DNA from: Alkalicoccus luteus
GTDB taxonomy: Bacteria; Bacillota; Bacilli; Bacillales; Salisediminibacteriaceae
Assembly (NCBI GenBank): GCA_052061695.1
Contig: JBPZEY010000014.1
Length of the DNA: 64,000 bases
Strand: one strand, 5' to 3'
Position numbers and translations under genes: made by a program. Shown piece after piece: positions 31,243 to 40,210 of this stretch. Within the stretch, counting starts at the first letter, position 1; each line of letters opens with the position of its first letter. The notes under the pieces are model-generated. The model was given only the letters and a program-made list of their open reading frames with translations. It made no database searches and had not been told where the DNA came from.

Positions 31243-33603
31243 ATGGGAAAGACAAAGCATAACGGACCGATGAAAAAAGCGAAAATGCCGGCACCGGAAC
31301 ATTGGGTGAGTCCTGTTCCCTTCGGCCTCGGCAAAGTAAAGCCGAAGCATATCCGCGACTCGTTTAAAACAATGTGGGAAAACAAGGACAACTTAAATTA
31401 CGCTAAAAACATCATCACGAAAGGCGTCTGCGACGGCTGTGCCCTCGGCGTATCCGGACTGTATGATCAGACGCTCACCGGCCCGCACGTCTGCACGACC
31501 CGTTTTAACGTGCTGCGCCTGAATACGATGCCGGCAATAGACGAAGATGTCCTGCACTCGGACATTGATGAGCTTCGCAAGTATTCGTCGACCGAGCTGC
31601 GCAAGCTTGGCCGCATTCCTTACCCGCTCATCCGACGTCCCGGAGAACGCTCCTTCTCCCGCATCAGCTGGGATGACGCGATGGATCAGATTGCTGCCAA
31701 AATGAAGAAGCTTGATCCGAAGCAGTATGCGTTTTATATGACGTCCCGCGGCATCACCAATGAATCGTATTATGTCGGCGGAAAAGTGGCCCGTTTTCTC
31801 GGGACGAACAACGTTGATAATGCATCACGCATCTGTCATTCACCGAGTAAAACGGCACTGAAGCGCTCGATCGGTGTCGGCGCATCTACATCTAACTATC
31901 AGGACTGGATCGGTACCGACGTTTTGCTTTTCTGGGGAAGCGTTGCATCTAATTCATCACCTGTTTCCACAAAGTACATGCTTGAGGCAAAGAAAAAGGG
32001 TACGAAAATTATCGTCATTAACCCGTATAAAGAGCCTTCAATGGATAAATACTGGGTGCCGTCTGTTCCCGAGTCTGCTATTTTTGGTACGAAAGTGGCG
32101 GACGATTTCTATCAGGTAAACATCGGAGGCGATATCGCCTTCATGCACGGTATTATGAAGCACTGGTTTGATATGGAGGAAGAGGCGCACGGGTCTGCGA
32201 TTAACCATGCATTCGTTGATGAACATGTGAATGATTATGAGCAGTTAAAACAGCACGTCGTTGCGCAATCATGGGATGAAATTATATCCTCTTCCGGCGT
32301 TAGTAAAGAACGGATCATCGAGCTTTCCGAGCTGCTCGCCAACAGTAAAAATGCCGTGTTTGCCTGGGCGCTCGGCCTCACAATGCACACCTTTGCGACC
32401 GATAACATTTCACAGGTCGCGAACCTGGCACTGCTGCGAGGCTTTCTCGGCAGAAAGCACGCAGGCCTGATGCCATTCCGCGGTCACTCTTCTGTTCAGG
32501 GGAGCGGTGAAATGGGCGCCGATCCGTTTGTCCTTCCCGGAGGCGACTATAAGGGGGATAACATTCCCCGCATTGAGAAGCTCTGGAACTTCAAGCTGCC
32601 GGCGTGGCAGGGTGATATTGTCGGCGTGAGTCTGGAGAACATTATGCTGCCCGAAGACCATGAACGAAAAATAAAGATGTACTATATGTCCGGCGGAAAC
32701 TTCCTTGAAACGATGCCGGATCCGGATTTTATCGAAGAAGCACTCGCCAATTTGGAGATCCGCGTTCACCAAGATATCATTTTGAATACATCCACGCTAG
32801 TGGATGCAAGAGAAGCGGTCATTGTCCTGCCGGCGAAAACACGCTACGAGCAGGAAGGCGGCGGCACCTCGACGTCAACGGAGCGTATGGTTTATTTCTC
32901 TCCTGAAATCGAAGGCAACAAAAATAAAATTGAAGAAGCACGCGCGGAATGGAAGATTTATGTCGATCTCGCCAAACGCGTCAAGCCTGAAACAGCCCAC
33001 CTTGTGGACTTTAAAACCGGACAGGAAATCCGCGATGAAATCGCTGTGGCGAATCCCGCCTATGAAGGTGTTCAGCATTTGAAGCGTCAAGGAGACGTGT
33101 TCCAGTGGGGCGGCGCATGGCTTTGCGAGGATGGCATCTGTCCGACAGAAGACGGCCGCGGAAACCTGATTCCGGTCGATATTCCGGACCTCAATCGCAA
33201 GCCAGGCGACTTTTACGTCACTACCCGGCGCGGCAAGCAGTTTAATTCCATGGTATATGGGGAGAAAGACCCGTTCAATCAGGCAGACCGCTATGACGTG
33301 CTCATCAGCAGCAACGACGCACGACGTCTCAGCATTCATGAAGGCGAAGCGGTCGTCGTGTATAACCAGCACGGCGTCTTTCAGGGTAAAGCCCGGATCG
33401 CCGAAATGGCCGATTCCAATATCGGCGTTCACTTCCCGGAAGGAAACTTCCTGCTGCCGAAAGGCCGCTACGAAAAATTTGCCGGCATACCGGACTACAA
33501 CATCGCCGTGCAGGTTGAAAAAGCCGATCGCTACAACGCACGAAAAGATACGAAATACTACGAAAAACCGGTGGAAGACTTGGAGATGGCTCCCCCGTCT
33601 TAA
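31243..33603 (+). CDS. FdhF/YdeP-family molybdopterin oxidoreductase
   Basis: This 786-residue molybdenum bis-MGD enzyme is of the formate dehydrogenase H-like YdeP group. An N-terminal Cys cluster is partial (Cys63, Cys66, Cys84 in VCDGCALG..HVCTTR), as in YdeP, rather than the full four-Cys [4Fe-4S] motif. RICHSPS (about 196-202) holds Cys198, in the place of the Sec/Cys ligand of Mo. The C-terminal cofactor-binding domain (about 660-780) includes VLISSNDARRLSIHEGEAV. There is no Tat signal, so it should be cytoplasmic. Formate oxidation is plausible given the OFA transporter, but YdeP-type enzymes are poorly characterised. ATG 31243 follows AGGAGG by seven bases; the longer ORF upstream runs through the terminator. 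Confidence 0.88.
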   Translation: MGKTKHNGPMKKAKMPAPEHWVSPVPFGLGKVKPKHIRDSFKTMWENKDNLNYAKNIITKGVCDGCALGVSGLYDQTLTGPHVCTTRFNVLRLNTMPAIDEDVLHSDIDELRKYSSTELRKLGRIPYPLIRRPGERSFSRISWDDAMDQIAAKMKKLDPKQYAFYMTSRGITNESYYVGGKVARFLGTNNVDNASRICHSPSKTALKRSIGVGASTSNYQDWIGTDVLLFWGSVASNSSPVSTKYMLEAKKKGTKIIVINPYKEPSMDKYWVPSVPESAIFGTKVADDFYQVNIGGDIAFMHGIMKHWFDMEEEAHGSAINHAFVDEHVNDYEQLKQHVVAQSWDEIISSSGVSKERIIELSELLANSKNAVFAWALGLTMHTFATDNISQVANLALLRGFLGRKHAGLMPFRGHSSVQGSGEMGADPFVLPGGDYKGDNIPRIEKLWNFKLPAWQGDIVGVSLENIMLPEDHERKIKMYYMSGGNFLETMPDPDFIEEALANLEIRVHQDIILNTSTLVDAREAVIVLPAKTRYEQEGGGTSTSTERMVYFSPEIEGNKNKIEEARAEWKIYVDLAKRVKPETAHLVDFKTGQEIRDEIAVANPAYEGVQHLKRQGDVFQWGGAWLCEDGICPTEDGRGNLIPVDIPDLNRKPGDFYVTTRRGKQFNSMVYGEKDPFNQADRYDVLISSNDARRLSIHEGEAVVVYNQHGVFQGKARIAEMADSNIGVHFPEGNFLLPKGRYEKFAGIPDYNIAVQVEKADRYNARKDTKYYEKPVEDLEMAPPS

Positions 33604-33728
33604 CGAATATGGATTACGTTTAGGAAGCAGAAAGGTTATTCGTTTGGCGGCAGCTCCTCTTCGCTGACCGGCAGAAGCAGTCGATTGTAAAGATGTACAG
33701 GTGATAACACGTAAGAAACAGCATAATG

Positions 33729-33760
33729 ACCCGGAGGCTTGCTGCCTTCCGGGTTTTTTC
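33729..33760 (+). terminator. terminator of FdhF-like gene
   Basis: ACCCGGAGGC pairs with GCCTTCCGGGT (one bulge), followed by TTTTTT. Confidence 0.75.
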
Positions 33761-33834
33761 GTTATGGGCGGTTAGAGGAGTGCGTGAGTGTCTGATCGAA
33801 TAAGAGGAGCGGAAAGTTATTACGAGAGCGTGCC

Positions 33835-33990
33835 AACTTTTCATCAGCAGCAATAAACTTTTCAACCCTGGCGCTAAACTTTTCATTCTCAGGCTGAAAC
33901 TTATCAGAGTTTTCAACTGGCGTTCGCGATAGCGAAAATCTTATCAAACTGGTGGCAGAAGTTTTCATTCTGAGCGTTCAACTTATCATT
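33835..33990. repeat. degenerate 21-bp tandem repeat, array 1
   Basis: Consecutive 21-bp units begin with AACTTTTCA or a close variant (33838, 33859 and 33880 in phase; later AAGTTTTCATTC.. and AACTTATCATT..). In one minus-strand frame the units translate as a seven-residue pattern (E/D)KFxxxx. No start codon with a ribosome binding site supports a gene. It lies in the 750-bp gap between the FdhF-like and luciferase-like genes. Confidence 0.6.
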
Positions 33991-34070
33991 TCAACCCTGA
34001 GGTCGATTTTTCTGTTCAGCATGCATCAATGTCAAAGCAAAGAAAGCTTGATTGGACCCTGAAGCGCAAA

Positions 34071-34266
34071 AAAGTTTAACATTTACCGGGAAATGTTGAA
34101 TGTTTACCCGCCTTCGTTAACGCTATTTTCGTTATACCACTCCTAAGTTGATACTCGTAAACATGTACCGGCCATTGTTAAAGCTTTTGCAGCAGAAGTT
34201 GAACACCTTGCCGGCAACGTTCATGCTTTCACCGCAAACGTTAACCATTTTCAACCAGCCTTCAGC
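34071..34266. repeat. degenerate 21-bp tandem repeat, array 2
   Basis: A second set of 21-bp units begins with GTT (GTTTAACATTTACC.., GTTGAATGTTTACC.., GTTAAAGCTTTTGC.., GTTGAACACCTTGC.., GTTCATGCTTTCAC.., GTTAACCATTTTC..). The last four are exactly in phase. In the plus frame they give heptads of the form VxxFxxx/VxxLxxx. There is no supported start codon. The period equals that of array 1 but the sequence class differs. Confidence 0.6.
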
Positions 34267-34313
34267 CGATGTCCTCTGCTTCCCTATACATGCAGCGGCG
34301 GCTCCGCCTACAC

Positions 34314-34350
34314 ACGAAGAGACCCGGAAAACTGCTTCCAGGTCTCTCTT
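34314..34350. terminator. hairpin after luciferase-like gene
   Basis: AGAGACC pairs with GGTCTCT across an imperfect stem just past the luciferase-like stop codon. The T-run on the minus strand is weak. Confidence 0.5.
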
Positions 34351-34352
34351 AA

Positions 34353-35372
34353 TCAGGTTGTCGTTTGCGAGCTGCTCGTTTTTTTAGCAATGTCAGCAAA
34401 CCGCCGGTAGGAGGCGTGCTGTTTTTCTTCATCGTAAATGTAGGACACGACCATGATTTCATCAGCGGCGAACCGGGACTGAAACTCCTGCAGCTGCCGG
34501 GAAACAGTTTCCTCACTGCCGGCAAGCGTCATGCTCGACATCGCCTGGGACATTGCTTTTTCCTGAGGTGACCAAATACCATCCATGGACGCGACAGGCG
34601 GCTGCAAAGGCTGCTGCGTGCCGCGGACTACGTTCAAAAAGAACTGCTGCATCGTCGTCTGCTCGCGGGCTGCTTCTTCGTCTGATTCCATCGCGATAAC
34701 GTTTAGACAGACGATCATATGCGGCTTATCAAGCCACTCGGACGGCTGAAACTGCTCGCGGTATATGCGGATGGCCGCTTCCATCTGCTGCGGAGCAAAG
34801 TGAGCAGCAAATGCGTAAGGCAGTCCAAGCCGGGCAGCGAGAACGGCGGAATCTGTAGACGAACCGAGAATGTAAAGCGGTACGCCGGTTCCAACTCCCG
34901 GATGAGCTTTCACCTTCCCTTGTATTTCAGGGGGACCAAAATAGTGAAGCAAGTCCTGCACATCATCCGGAAACGAGTGAACCGCCGTATCCATGTGCGT
35001 CCGTCGCAGCGCTCTCGCTGTATTCATATCCGTTCCGGGAGCGCGTCCAAGACCGAGATCCACTCTTTCAGGATAAAGCTCAGCCAGTGTGCCAAACTGC
35101 TCGGCAACAACGAGCGGAGAATGGTTCGGCAGCATCATGCCGCCGGAACCGACACGGATCGAAGACGTTTCTTCCAGCGTCCTCTGAATCAATAACGGCG
35201 TAGCAGAGCTGACCAGGGTCGGCGTATTATGGTGCTCGGCAATCCAGTAGCGGGTGTAGCCGGCATCTTCAACGGAAGCTGCCAGTCTCGTCATAGCATC
35301 TATAGCGTCAGCGATCGTTTCGCCTTGTCTGACTGGTGCCAGATTTAAAGCGGAGACAGGTAATGCATGCAT
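34353..35372 (-). CDS. LLM-class flavin-dependent oxidoreductase
   Basis: This 339-residue luciferase-like (beta/alpha)8 monooxygenase probably uses reduced FMN. Characteristic stretches include RYWIAEHHNTPTLVSSATP (about 40-58), IRVGSGGMMLPNH (about 72-84), RVDLGLGRAPGTD (about 102-114) and GVPLYILGSSTDSAVLAARLG (about 164-184). Group 1 proteins such as B. subtilis YhbW have this layout. The substrate is unknown. The start at 35372 has AAAGGG upstream at a long spacing. It is monocistronic. Confidence 0.85.
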   Translation of the reverse strand: MHALPVSALNLAPVRQGETIADAIDAMTRLAASVEDAGYTRYWIAEHHNTPTLVSSATPLLIQRTLEETSSIRVGSGGMMLPNHSPLVVAEQFGTLAELYPERVDLGLGRAPGTDMNTARALRRTHMDTAVHSFPDDVQDLLHYFGPPEIQGKVKAHPGVGTGVPLYILGSSTDSAVLAARLGLPYAFAAHFAPQQMEAAIRIYREQFQPSEWLDKPHMIVCLNVIAMESDEEAAREQTTMQQFFLNVVRGTQQPLQPPVASMDGIWSPQEKAMSQAMSSMTLAGSEETVSRQLQEFQSRFAADEIMVVSYIYDEEKQHASYRRFADIAKKTSSSQTTT

Positions 35373-35489
35373 ATCTATCAGAACCCTTTCTTTTTGTAAG
35401 TCATGTAACAGCTTACCAATCCCTCCTCCCTTCGTAAACGATTCTGCTCAGATCTTCATGCAAAGCGGCGAAAACAAACATTTATAAGA

Positions 35490-35516
35490 AAAGACCCGCC
35501 GGATAGCGGGTCTTCA
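35490..35516 (-). terminator. terminator of stress-protein gene
   Basis: AAGACCCGC and GCGGGTCTT pair around CGGATA, with TTTTCTT on the minus-strand side. Confidence 0.65.
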
Positions 35517-35517
35517 T

Positions 35518-36060
35518 TTAACGGTCTCGGTGTTTCTCATCCACGTCACTATCCTGCGGGAACTTTGGTGCATCCTCTGCTTGTTCGGCAGGATCCTCGG
35601 AGCTCATTGGATCCCCAATCTGGCTCGGACCTTCCGGATCGATGCTGCCTTCTGTTTTCTCGTCATCAAAGGCAGCTCCTGCTTCCATCTCCGGAGCCAG
35701 AACGACCATCCTGCCGTTGTCGAGCTCGGCCTCAAGTTTTTGGCCCTCTTCACCGGAAATACCGATTTTATCAAACGTAAAGCCTTCCGATCCTCCGTCC
35801 TGACCCTTAAATTCTGTCGTTCCTTTAAACGCGGTTTTTATCTTTTCCCAAAAGGACTGATCTTCCTCATTGCCTGTGCCTTCTTCCTGCTGAGGCTCCT
35901 CAATGCGTACATTCGTTTCGGACTTCAGCCAGTCTGCCGCATCACTGTCTCCGGCTGCTACGATAATTTCCTCCGGTCTGTGGCCGTCCAATTTTAATGA
36001 TTCAACGGATTCTCTTACTTCTGACTCTGATGAGAATACTCCGACTACTCGTTTTTTCAT
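35518..36060 (-). CDS. YflT-type general stress protein
   Basis: This 180-residue protein has an N-terminal YflT/general-stress-protein-17M domain (about 1-60: VVGVFSSESEVRESVESLKL and IIVAAGDSDAADWL). A long acidic low-complexity tail follows, rich in E, D, P and Q, of the kind seen in halophiles. The family is sigma-B induced in B. subtilis, and a sigma-B-type promoter lies about 45 bp upstream. The molecular function is unknown. Confidence 0.78.
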   Translation of the reverse strand: MKKRVVGVFSSESEVRESVESLKLDGHRPEEIIVAAGDSDAADWLKSETNVRIEEPQQEEGTGNEEDQSFWEKIKTAFKGTTEFKGQDGGSEGFTFDKIGISGEEGQKLEAELDNGRMVVLAPEMEAGAAFDDEKTEGSIDPEGPSQIGDPMSSEDPAEQAEDAPKFPQDSDVDEKHRDR

Positions 36061-36101
36061 GCTGTATGCCTCCTCCTTCTTTTTATCTCCTGTTCGTTCA
36101 T

Positions 36102-36128
36102 ATTCCCAATAAGTTGAAATAACTAAAC
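36102..36128 (-). promoter_or_regulatory. sigma-B-like promoter of stress-protein gene
   Basis: On the minus strand GTTTAG (36123-36128), 15 bp and GGGAAT (36102-36107) match the sigma-B consensus. Confidence 0.65.
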
Positions 36129-36210
36129 ATAGGCTGTCAGACTGCCTTTACCGAAGCTGTGGCACTGTATTACACTAAAGAAAGAGTTTGGAAGGAAAGG
36201 AGTTTTCATA

Positions 36211-37155
36211 ATGCCGCGCTGGTGGGGGTTTTTTCTCGTGATTACAGGGGCAACGCTCTGGGGTCTTGGCGGAACCGTTTCACAATATGTATTTCAGGAA
36301 TTTTCAATTCCGGTCAACTGGCTTGTCAGCCTGCGATTAATCGTTGCCGGATTACTGCTGCTCCTTGTACAGGCAGTCTGGAAGGACCGGCGGGAGCTTG
36401 TGCGCGTATGGACAACGAAGCAGACCGCGATTCCACTTGTCCTCTTCGGGATATTTGGCATGCTTGCTGTGCAGTACACGTACATGGCTTCTATCAGCTA
36501 CGGAAATGCGGCCGTTGCCACCCTGCTTCAGTATACGGCGCCGGTGATGATCATCGGCTGGCTCCTGCTCCGCAGACAGTCCAGGCTGACAGTCCGTGAT
36601 GCCGCTGCGGTCATGCTCGCGCTCGGCGGAACGTTTCTGCTGCTCACAAACGGATCCGTGCAGGCACTATCGGTTCCAGTTCCTGCAGTAATATGGGGGC
36701 TTTTGTCCGGTGCTGCGCTTGCCTTTTATACACTTTATGCTGTACCGCTGCTGAAACAGTTCTCGGCGCTTGTCATCGTAGGCTGGGCGATGGTGATCGG
36801 CGGCGCCCTCCTTTCTTTTTTGCACGCCCCCTGGGATATTCCGGCTGCCTCCCTTCCACTTTCGGCTTGGGCTGCACTCACGTTCATCGTCATTTTCGGT
36901 ACGATGATCGCCTTCTGGTTTTATATTGAAAGCCTGCAGACGCTTCAGGCAAAAGAGACATCGCTTCTAGGGAGTCTTGAGCCTCTTTCAGCTGTGGCAG
37001 CGACAGTATGGTGGCTGCAGGAGCCGTTCGGCACTTATCAGTGGGTCGGCACCTTATTTATCTTCAGTATGATCTTTCTTGTTGCTGTAAAAGAAGAGAA
37101 GGCGGTTCCGGCACCGGCTGCGAAAGCTAAGAAGCGGACGCACACCGCTTCTTGA
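36211..37155 (+). CDS. EamA/DMT-family transporter
   Basis: This 314-residue drug/metabolite-type exporter has ten hydrophobic helices arranged as two EamA repeats (about 5-137 and 150-293). Repeat ends carry the usual pattern (YTAPVMIIGWLLL in the first, LEPLSAVAATVWWLQEPF in the second). The C-terminus is basic. It probably exports amino acids or other small metabolites; the substrate cannot be told. ATG 36211 follows AAAGGAG by eight bases. Confidence 0.85.
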   Translation: MPRWWGFFLVITGATLWGLGGTVSQYVFQEFSIPVNWLVSLRLIVAGLLLLLVQAVWKDRRELVRVWTTKQTAIPLVLFGIFGMLAVQYTYMASISYGNAAVATLLQYTAPVMIIGWLLLRRQSRLTVRDAAAVMLALGGTFLLLTNGSVQALSVPVPAVIWGLLSGAALAFYTLYAVPLLKQFSALVIVGWAMVIGGALLSFLHAPWDIPAASLPLSAWAALTFIVIFGTMIAFWFYIESLQTLQAKETSLLGSLEPLSAVAATVWWLQEPFGTYQWVGTLFIFSMIFLVAVKEEKAVPAPAAKAKKRTHTAS

Positions 37156-37175
37156 ACAGCCTGTCGTACGGCTGA

Positions 37176-37847
37176 TTACTTTGCACGATAGCGCAGCATT
37201 TTTAAACAAAACTGCTTAAATTCTTCATAGGATTGAAAGTATTTCTCCCGCCTGTTGTACCACTTACGAATTGTCTCCAGCAGCCAGAGCGGGAGCGCTT
37301 TTCCTCTTATTAAACTGTAAACCTCTTCATACGCCTCTTTTAAGTGCTCCCACCGCATGTCGTTTCCTGGCTTGCCGTATTCTGATACATCCAGTATTTT
37401 AATTCCGTTTTCCTGCAGCAGAATATTTTTCAAATGAATGTCTCTCGGATTTAAACCGCGCGACCGCACATACTGTCTTGCCTCCTCTACCTCTTCCACG
37501 GCAGTCTCCGGAATCTCAGTCCCCTGCAGCAGACAGTCGTAAAAGGTCGTTCCTGCCTCGAAGCTCATTACCAGCAGCCTGCCCTCCTGATACGTGCAGA
37601 CAGGGAAATAGGCCGAACCTGCAAGCAGCTTATAAATCCGGAACTCTTCAGCTGCCTTCGCTTCTCTTCCCCCTGCGTAAAGCTTCACCGCATACTCCGG
37701 ATGCTCTGCTGATTGAAAGACGGCAGCATCCGTTCCAATCCCGACACATCTGACACCTTCCGGAATACCGGAAACCAGAACCGGTTCATTATGATCCACT
37801 GCTGTGATGCTTATTTGATTCATTTGTTCAAGCCATGTTGTTTCCAT
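37176..37847 (-). CDS. small protein-kinase-like protein (YrzF-like)
   Basis: This 223-residue Hanks-type kinase-fold protein is minimal. It has a glycine-rich loop GIGTDAAVF (about 36-44), the ATP-binding Lys in YAVKLY (about 55), and the catalytic loop NPRDIHLKNILL (about 132-143) with Asp and Asn in place. The DFG motif is replaced by LDVSEYG. B. subtilis YrzF/YrzG-type kinases look like this. Targets are unknown. It is convergent with the EamA gene (20 bp apart) and divergent from the chemoreceptor. Confidence 0.72.
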   Translation of the reverse strand: METTWLEQMNQISITAVDHNEPVLVSGIPEGVRCVGIGTDAAVFQSAEHPEYAVKLYAGGREAKAAEEFRIYKLLAGSAYFPVCTYQEGRLLVMSFEAGTTFYDCLLQGTEIPETAVEEVEEARQYVRSRGLNPRDIHLKNILLQENGIKILDVSEYGKPGNDMRWEHLKEAYEEVYSLIRGKALPLWLLETIRKWYNRREKYFQSYEEFKQFCLKMLRYRAK

Positions 37848-37872
37848 TACGGGCCTCCTGTTTGCATGCTGC

Positions 37873-37900
37873 TAAACAACTGGCTGCAAGCAGCCGATAC
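37873..37900 (+). promoter_or_regulatory. sigma-D promoter of chemoreceptor
   Basis: TAAA (37873-37876), 16 bp and GCCGATAC (37893-37900) match the sigma-D motility consensus (TAAA-N15/16-GCCGATAA), 54 bp before the chemoreceptor start. Confidence 0.75.
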
Positions 37901-37953
37901 TAGGTATTGCAGTACTTTTTACCTGCATAAATGATACTAAAGGAGCCAGCATC

Positions 37954-39636
37954 ATGAAGCACATACGTACAAAGATTCTAGCAGGGTTTCTCATTATCCT
38001 GCTTATTGCCGCCGTTCAGGGAATTGTTAACGGTATGTCTTTTCAATACATAAGCAGTGAATCAGAACAGATTTCAGAGTCAGAGCTTCCGCAGCTGGAG
38101 GCTGATCACTTTTTGTCATACGCCATGACAGAGCGGCTCGCGCTTGTCCGCGGCTTTTTGCTCACCGGTGATCCACGATTTGAAGAAAGCTTTGAAGCCG
38201 TTACGGCAGAGGCTGATGCGGTATCAGCAGAGGTGCTTCAGCAAACGTCAAACGAAGCGTCGATCAAAGCCATTCAGCAGGCCGAAGCCTGGACGGATGC
38301 AGTAAGGGAAAATGTCTTTCCAGTGTATCAGGATGGCCGGGAGCAAGAGGCACTTGCTTACATGAATTCCGCCGGCCGAACCGACGCAGAGGAGCTGATG
38401 GCTTATTTTCAGGGAGCTGCTGCCGATCGAAGCAGTCAGGTCGCACTCCGCGCTGAGAATGTAAATGAGTCGTCAAACCTATTGTTCCTGATCGCAGTCG
38501 GTGCCGGAGTTCTTGTCATCGTGACCGGCCTTGTTACTGCATTTGTGACAGCAGGTTCGATTGCAAAGCCTGTGCATTCTGTGACGAACAGACTTCGAGA
38601 GCTGGCAGACGGCAACCTTTCCGGTCCGGCGCTTCATGTCCGCACAAAAGACGAAACAAAAGCGATGGTAGACTCATTGAATCAAATGACAGAAAATAAC
38701 CGCATTCTGCTGCAACAAATTGGATCTGTAGCAGCTGAGGTCGAAAATGGCAGCACAAGCCTCGCTCACGCTTCTGAGGATGTTCGGGGCGGATCTGCTC
38801 AAATAGCCTCCACTATGGAGCAGCTGGCTGCAGGCGCAGAAAATCAAGCTTCTGTCACGACGACCTTGAGCAGCTCGATGGCTTCCTTCAGCGAAACGAT
38901 GGCTCAATCGAGCTCTAATGTCGAACAGGCACTTCAGTCCTCTGACGATGTTTTGAAGCTGACGGATTCAGGCACAAACGTGGTTCTTCGTTCAGGTGAA
39001 TCCATGCAGCGGATTGATGAAAGAATGTCCAGCGCCGTTACCAAAATGGATGAGCTGCAGCTGAAAACCGATAACATTTCCAAGCTTGTGACCGTGATTG
39101 AAGATATCGCAGCACAGACGAACCTGTTAGCACTGAACGCAGCTATTGAGGCGGCGCGCGCCGGCGAGCAAGGCCGCGGCTTTGCAGTAGTCGCCGACGA
39201 GGTGAGGCGACTCGCTGAGCAGGTCACCGGCTCCGTTGCAGACATCACCAATATCGTTCACAGCGTACAGCAGGATTCTCTCTCCGTCGCAGAATCTCTG
39301 CAAAAAGGCTATGAGGAAACGAGCGAAGGCAGCAGCAATATGAAAGCGACCGAGCAGACGTTTACAGCTATTCAGGTGTCGATCACGGAGCTTGCTGATC
39401 AAATGAGAGAAATCGGTAAAAACGTAGCCGGTATGTCCGGCCAGACTTCGAAGATTCATGCTTCTCTCGGGGAGGCAGCAGCTTCAGCAGAGGAAGCCGC
39501 AGCCGGTATCCAGGAAACAACCGCTTCTGCCGAAGAAACAGACCGATCTATGGAACAGATGGCGTCAAGCGCTTCAAGCCTCTCCGGCAGCGCGAAAAGC
39601 CTGCGTACAGAATTAGATCGGTTTCGTTTATCATAA
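37954..39636 (+). CDS. methyl-accepting chemotaxis protein
   Basis: This 560-residue membrane chemoreceptor has TM1 (about 8-28), an extracellular four-helix-bundle-type sensor (about 30-170), TM2 (about 173-196), HAMP (about 197-250) and a cytoplasmic signalling domain. The hairpin tip reads QTNLLALNAAIEAARAGEQG (about 389-408). The ligand is unknown; the small sensor suggests the 4HB_MCP class. ATG 37954 follows AAAGGAG, and a sigma-D promoter drives it. It would signal through CheW/CheA. Confidence 0.9.
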   Translation: MKHIRTKILAGFLIILLIAAVQGIVNGMSFQYISSESEQISESELPQLEADHFLSYAMTERLALVRGFLLTGDPRFEESFEAVTAEADAVSAEVLQQTSNEASIKAIQQAEAWTDAVRENVFPVYQDGREQEALAYMNSAGRTDAEELMAYFQGAAADRSSQVALRAENVNESSNLLFLIAVGAGVLVIVTGLVTAFVTAGSIAKPVHSVTNRLRELADGNLSGPALHVRTKDETKAMVDSLNQMTENNRILLQQIGSVAAEVENGSTSLAHASEDVRGGSAQIASTMEQLAAGAENQASVTTTLSSSMASFSETMAQSSSNVEQALQSSDDVLKLTDSGTNVVLRSGESMQRIDERMSSAVTKMDELQLKTDNISKLVTVIEDIAAQTNLLALNAAIEAARAGEQGRGFAVVADEVRRLAEQVTGSVADITNIVHSVQQDSLSVAESLQKGYEETSEGSSNMKATEQTFTAIQVSITELADQMREIGKNVAGMSGQTSKIHASLGEAAASAEEAAAGIQETTASAEETDRSMEQMASSASSLSGSAKSLRTELDRFRLS

Positions 39637-39663
39637 TCCCCCGAATACGACAGCAAACGGCAC

Positions 39664-39697
39664 GAAGCCGGCGATCCCTAACTTAATCGCCGGCTTC
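39664..39697. terminator. hairpin between convergent genes
   Basis: GAAGCCGGCGAT (39664-39675) pairs perfectly with ATCGCCGGCTTC (39686-39697), between the chemoreceptor and osmC-like genes. T-runs are short. Confidence 0.6.
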
Positions 39698-39708
39698 TGT
39701 TGCATTGC

Positions 39709-40146
39709 TTATGCCTTTGTCCAAGCCGTCTGCAGTGGAATGCCTGCTGCTTCAAGCGTCGTATACACGGGACAGCGCGCATCTGTTTTTCGCTGCAGTT
39801 CATCGATCCGCTCGTCTGATTCATCGGTATGGACGGCCGCTTTTACCGTCACTTCCTGAAAATACGGTTTCACGCCTTCTTCTCCCTGCAAACCTCGCAA
39901 ATCGATATAACCGCTAACCTTGAAGTCGATCTTATCAAGATTAAAATCCATTTCGTCTGCAACCATATGCGCGATGACATTCTCACAGCCTGCAAGAGAG
40001 GCAAGCAGGTTCGTCAACGGGTCCTGCCCTTCATCGTTTCCACCCATCGCAGGCGGTTCATCGATGACGATTGTATGCTTGTCCGATGCCACCTCTGTTT
40101 TCATTCCTTGACCAGTGCCTGCTACTTCAAAATCTACTCGTTTCAT
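39709..40146 (-). CDS. OsmC-family peroxiredoxin-like protein
   Basis: This 145-residue OsmC/Ohr-fold protein carries the two expected Cys residues: LAGCENV (about 54) and DARCPVYTTL (about 124). OsmC proteins reduce organic hydroperoxides using thiols. The exact subgroup (YhfA-like OsmC) is uncertain. The ribosome binding site AAAGGAGG precedes ATG 40146. A sigma-B-like promoter lies about 40-65 bp upstream, fitting a stress role. Confidence 0.85.
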   Translation of the reverse strand: MKRVDFEVAGTGQGMKTEVASDKHTIVIDEPPAMGGNDEGQDPLTNLLASLAGCENVIAHMVADEMDFNLDKIDFKVSGYIDLRGLQGEEGVKPYFQEVTVKAAVHTDESDERIDELQRKTDARCPVYTTLEAAGIPLQTAWTKA

Positions 40147-40184
40147 ATTACGGACTCCTCCTTTAAATGATTGTCTCTGCTGCT

Positions 40185-40210
40185 ATACCCGACTTTATCC
40201 ACATTTAAAT
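40185..40210 (-). promoter_or_regulatory. sigma-B-like promoter of osmC-like gene
   Basis: On the minus strand ATTTAA (40205-40210), 14 bp and GGGTAT (40185-40190). The -10 is a perfect sigma-B match and the -35 has one mismatch. Confidence 0.55.

Noticed and set aside
33762..33968. 68-codon ORF with EKFxxxx heptads
   Set aside because: It lies in the 21-bp repeat array and has no ribosome binding site; kept as a repeat observation instead.
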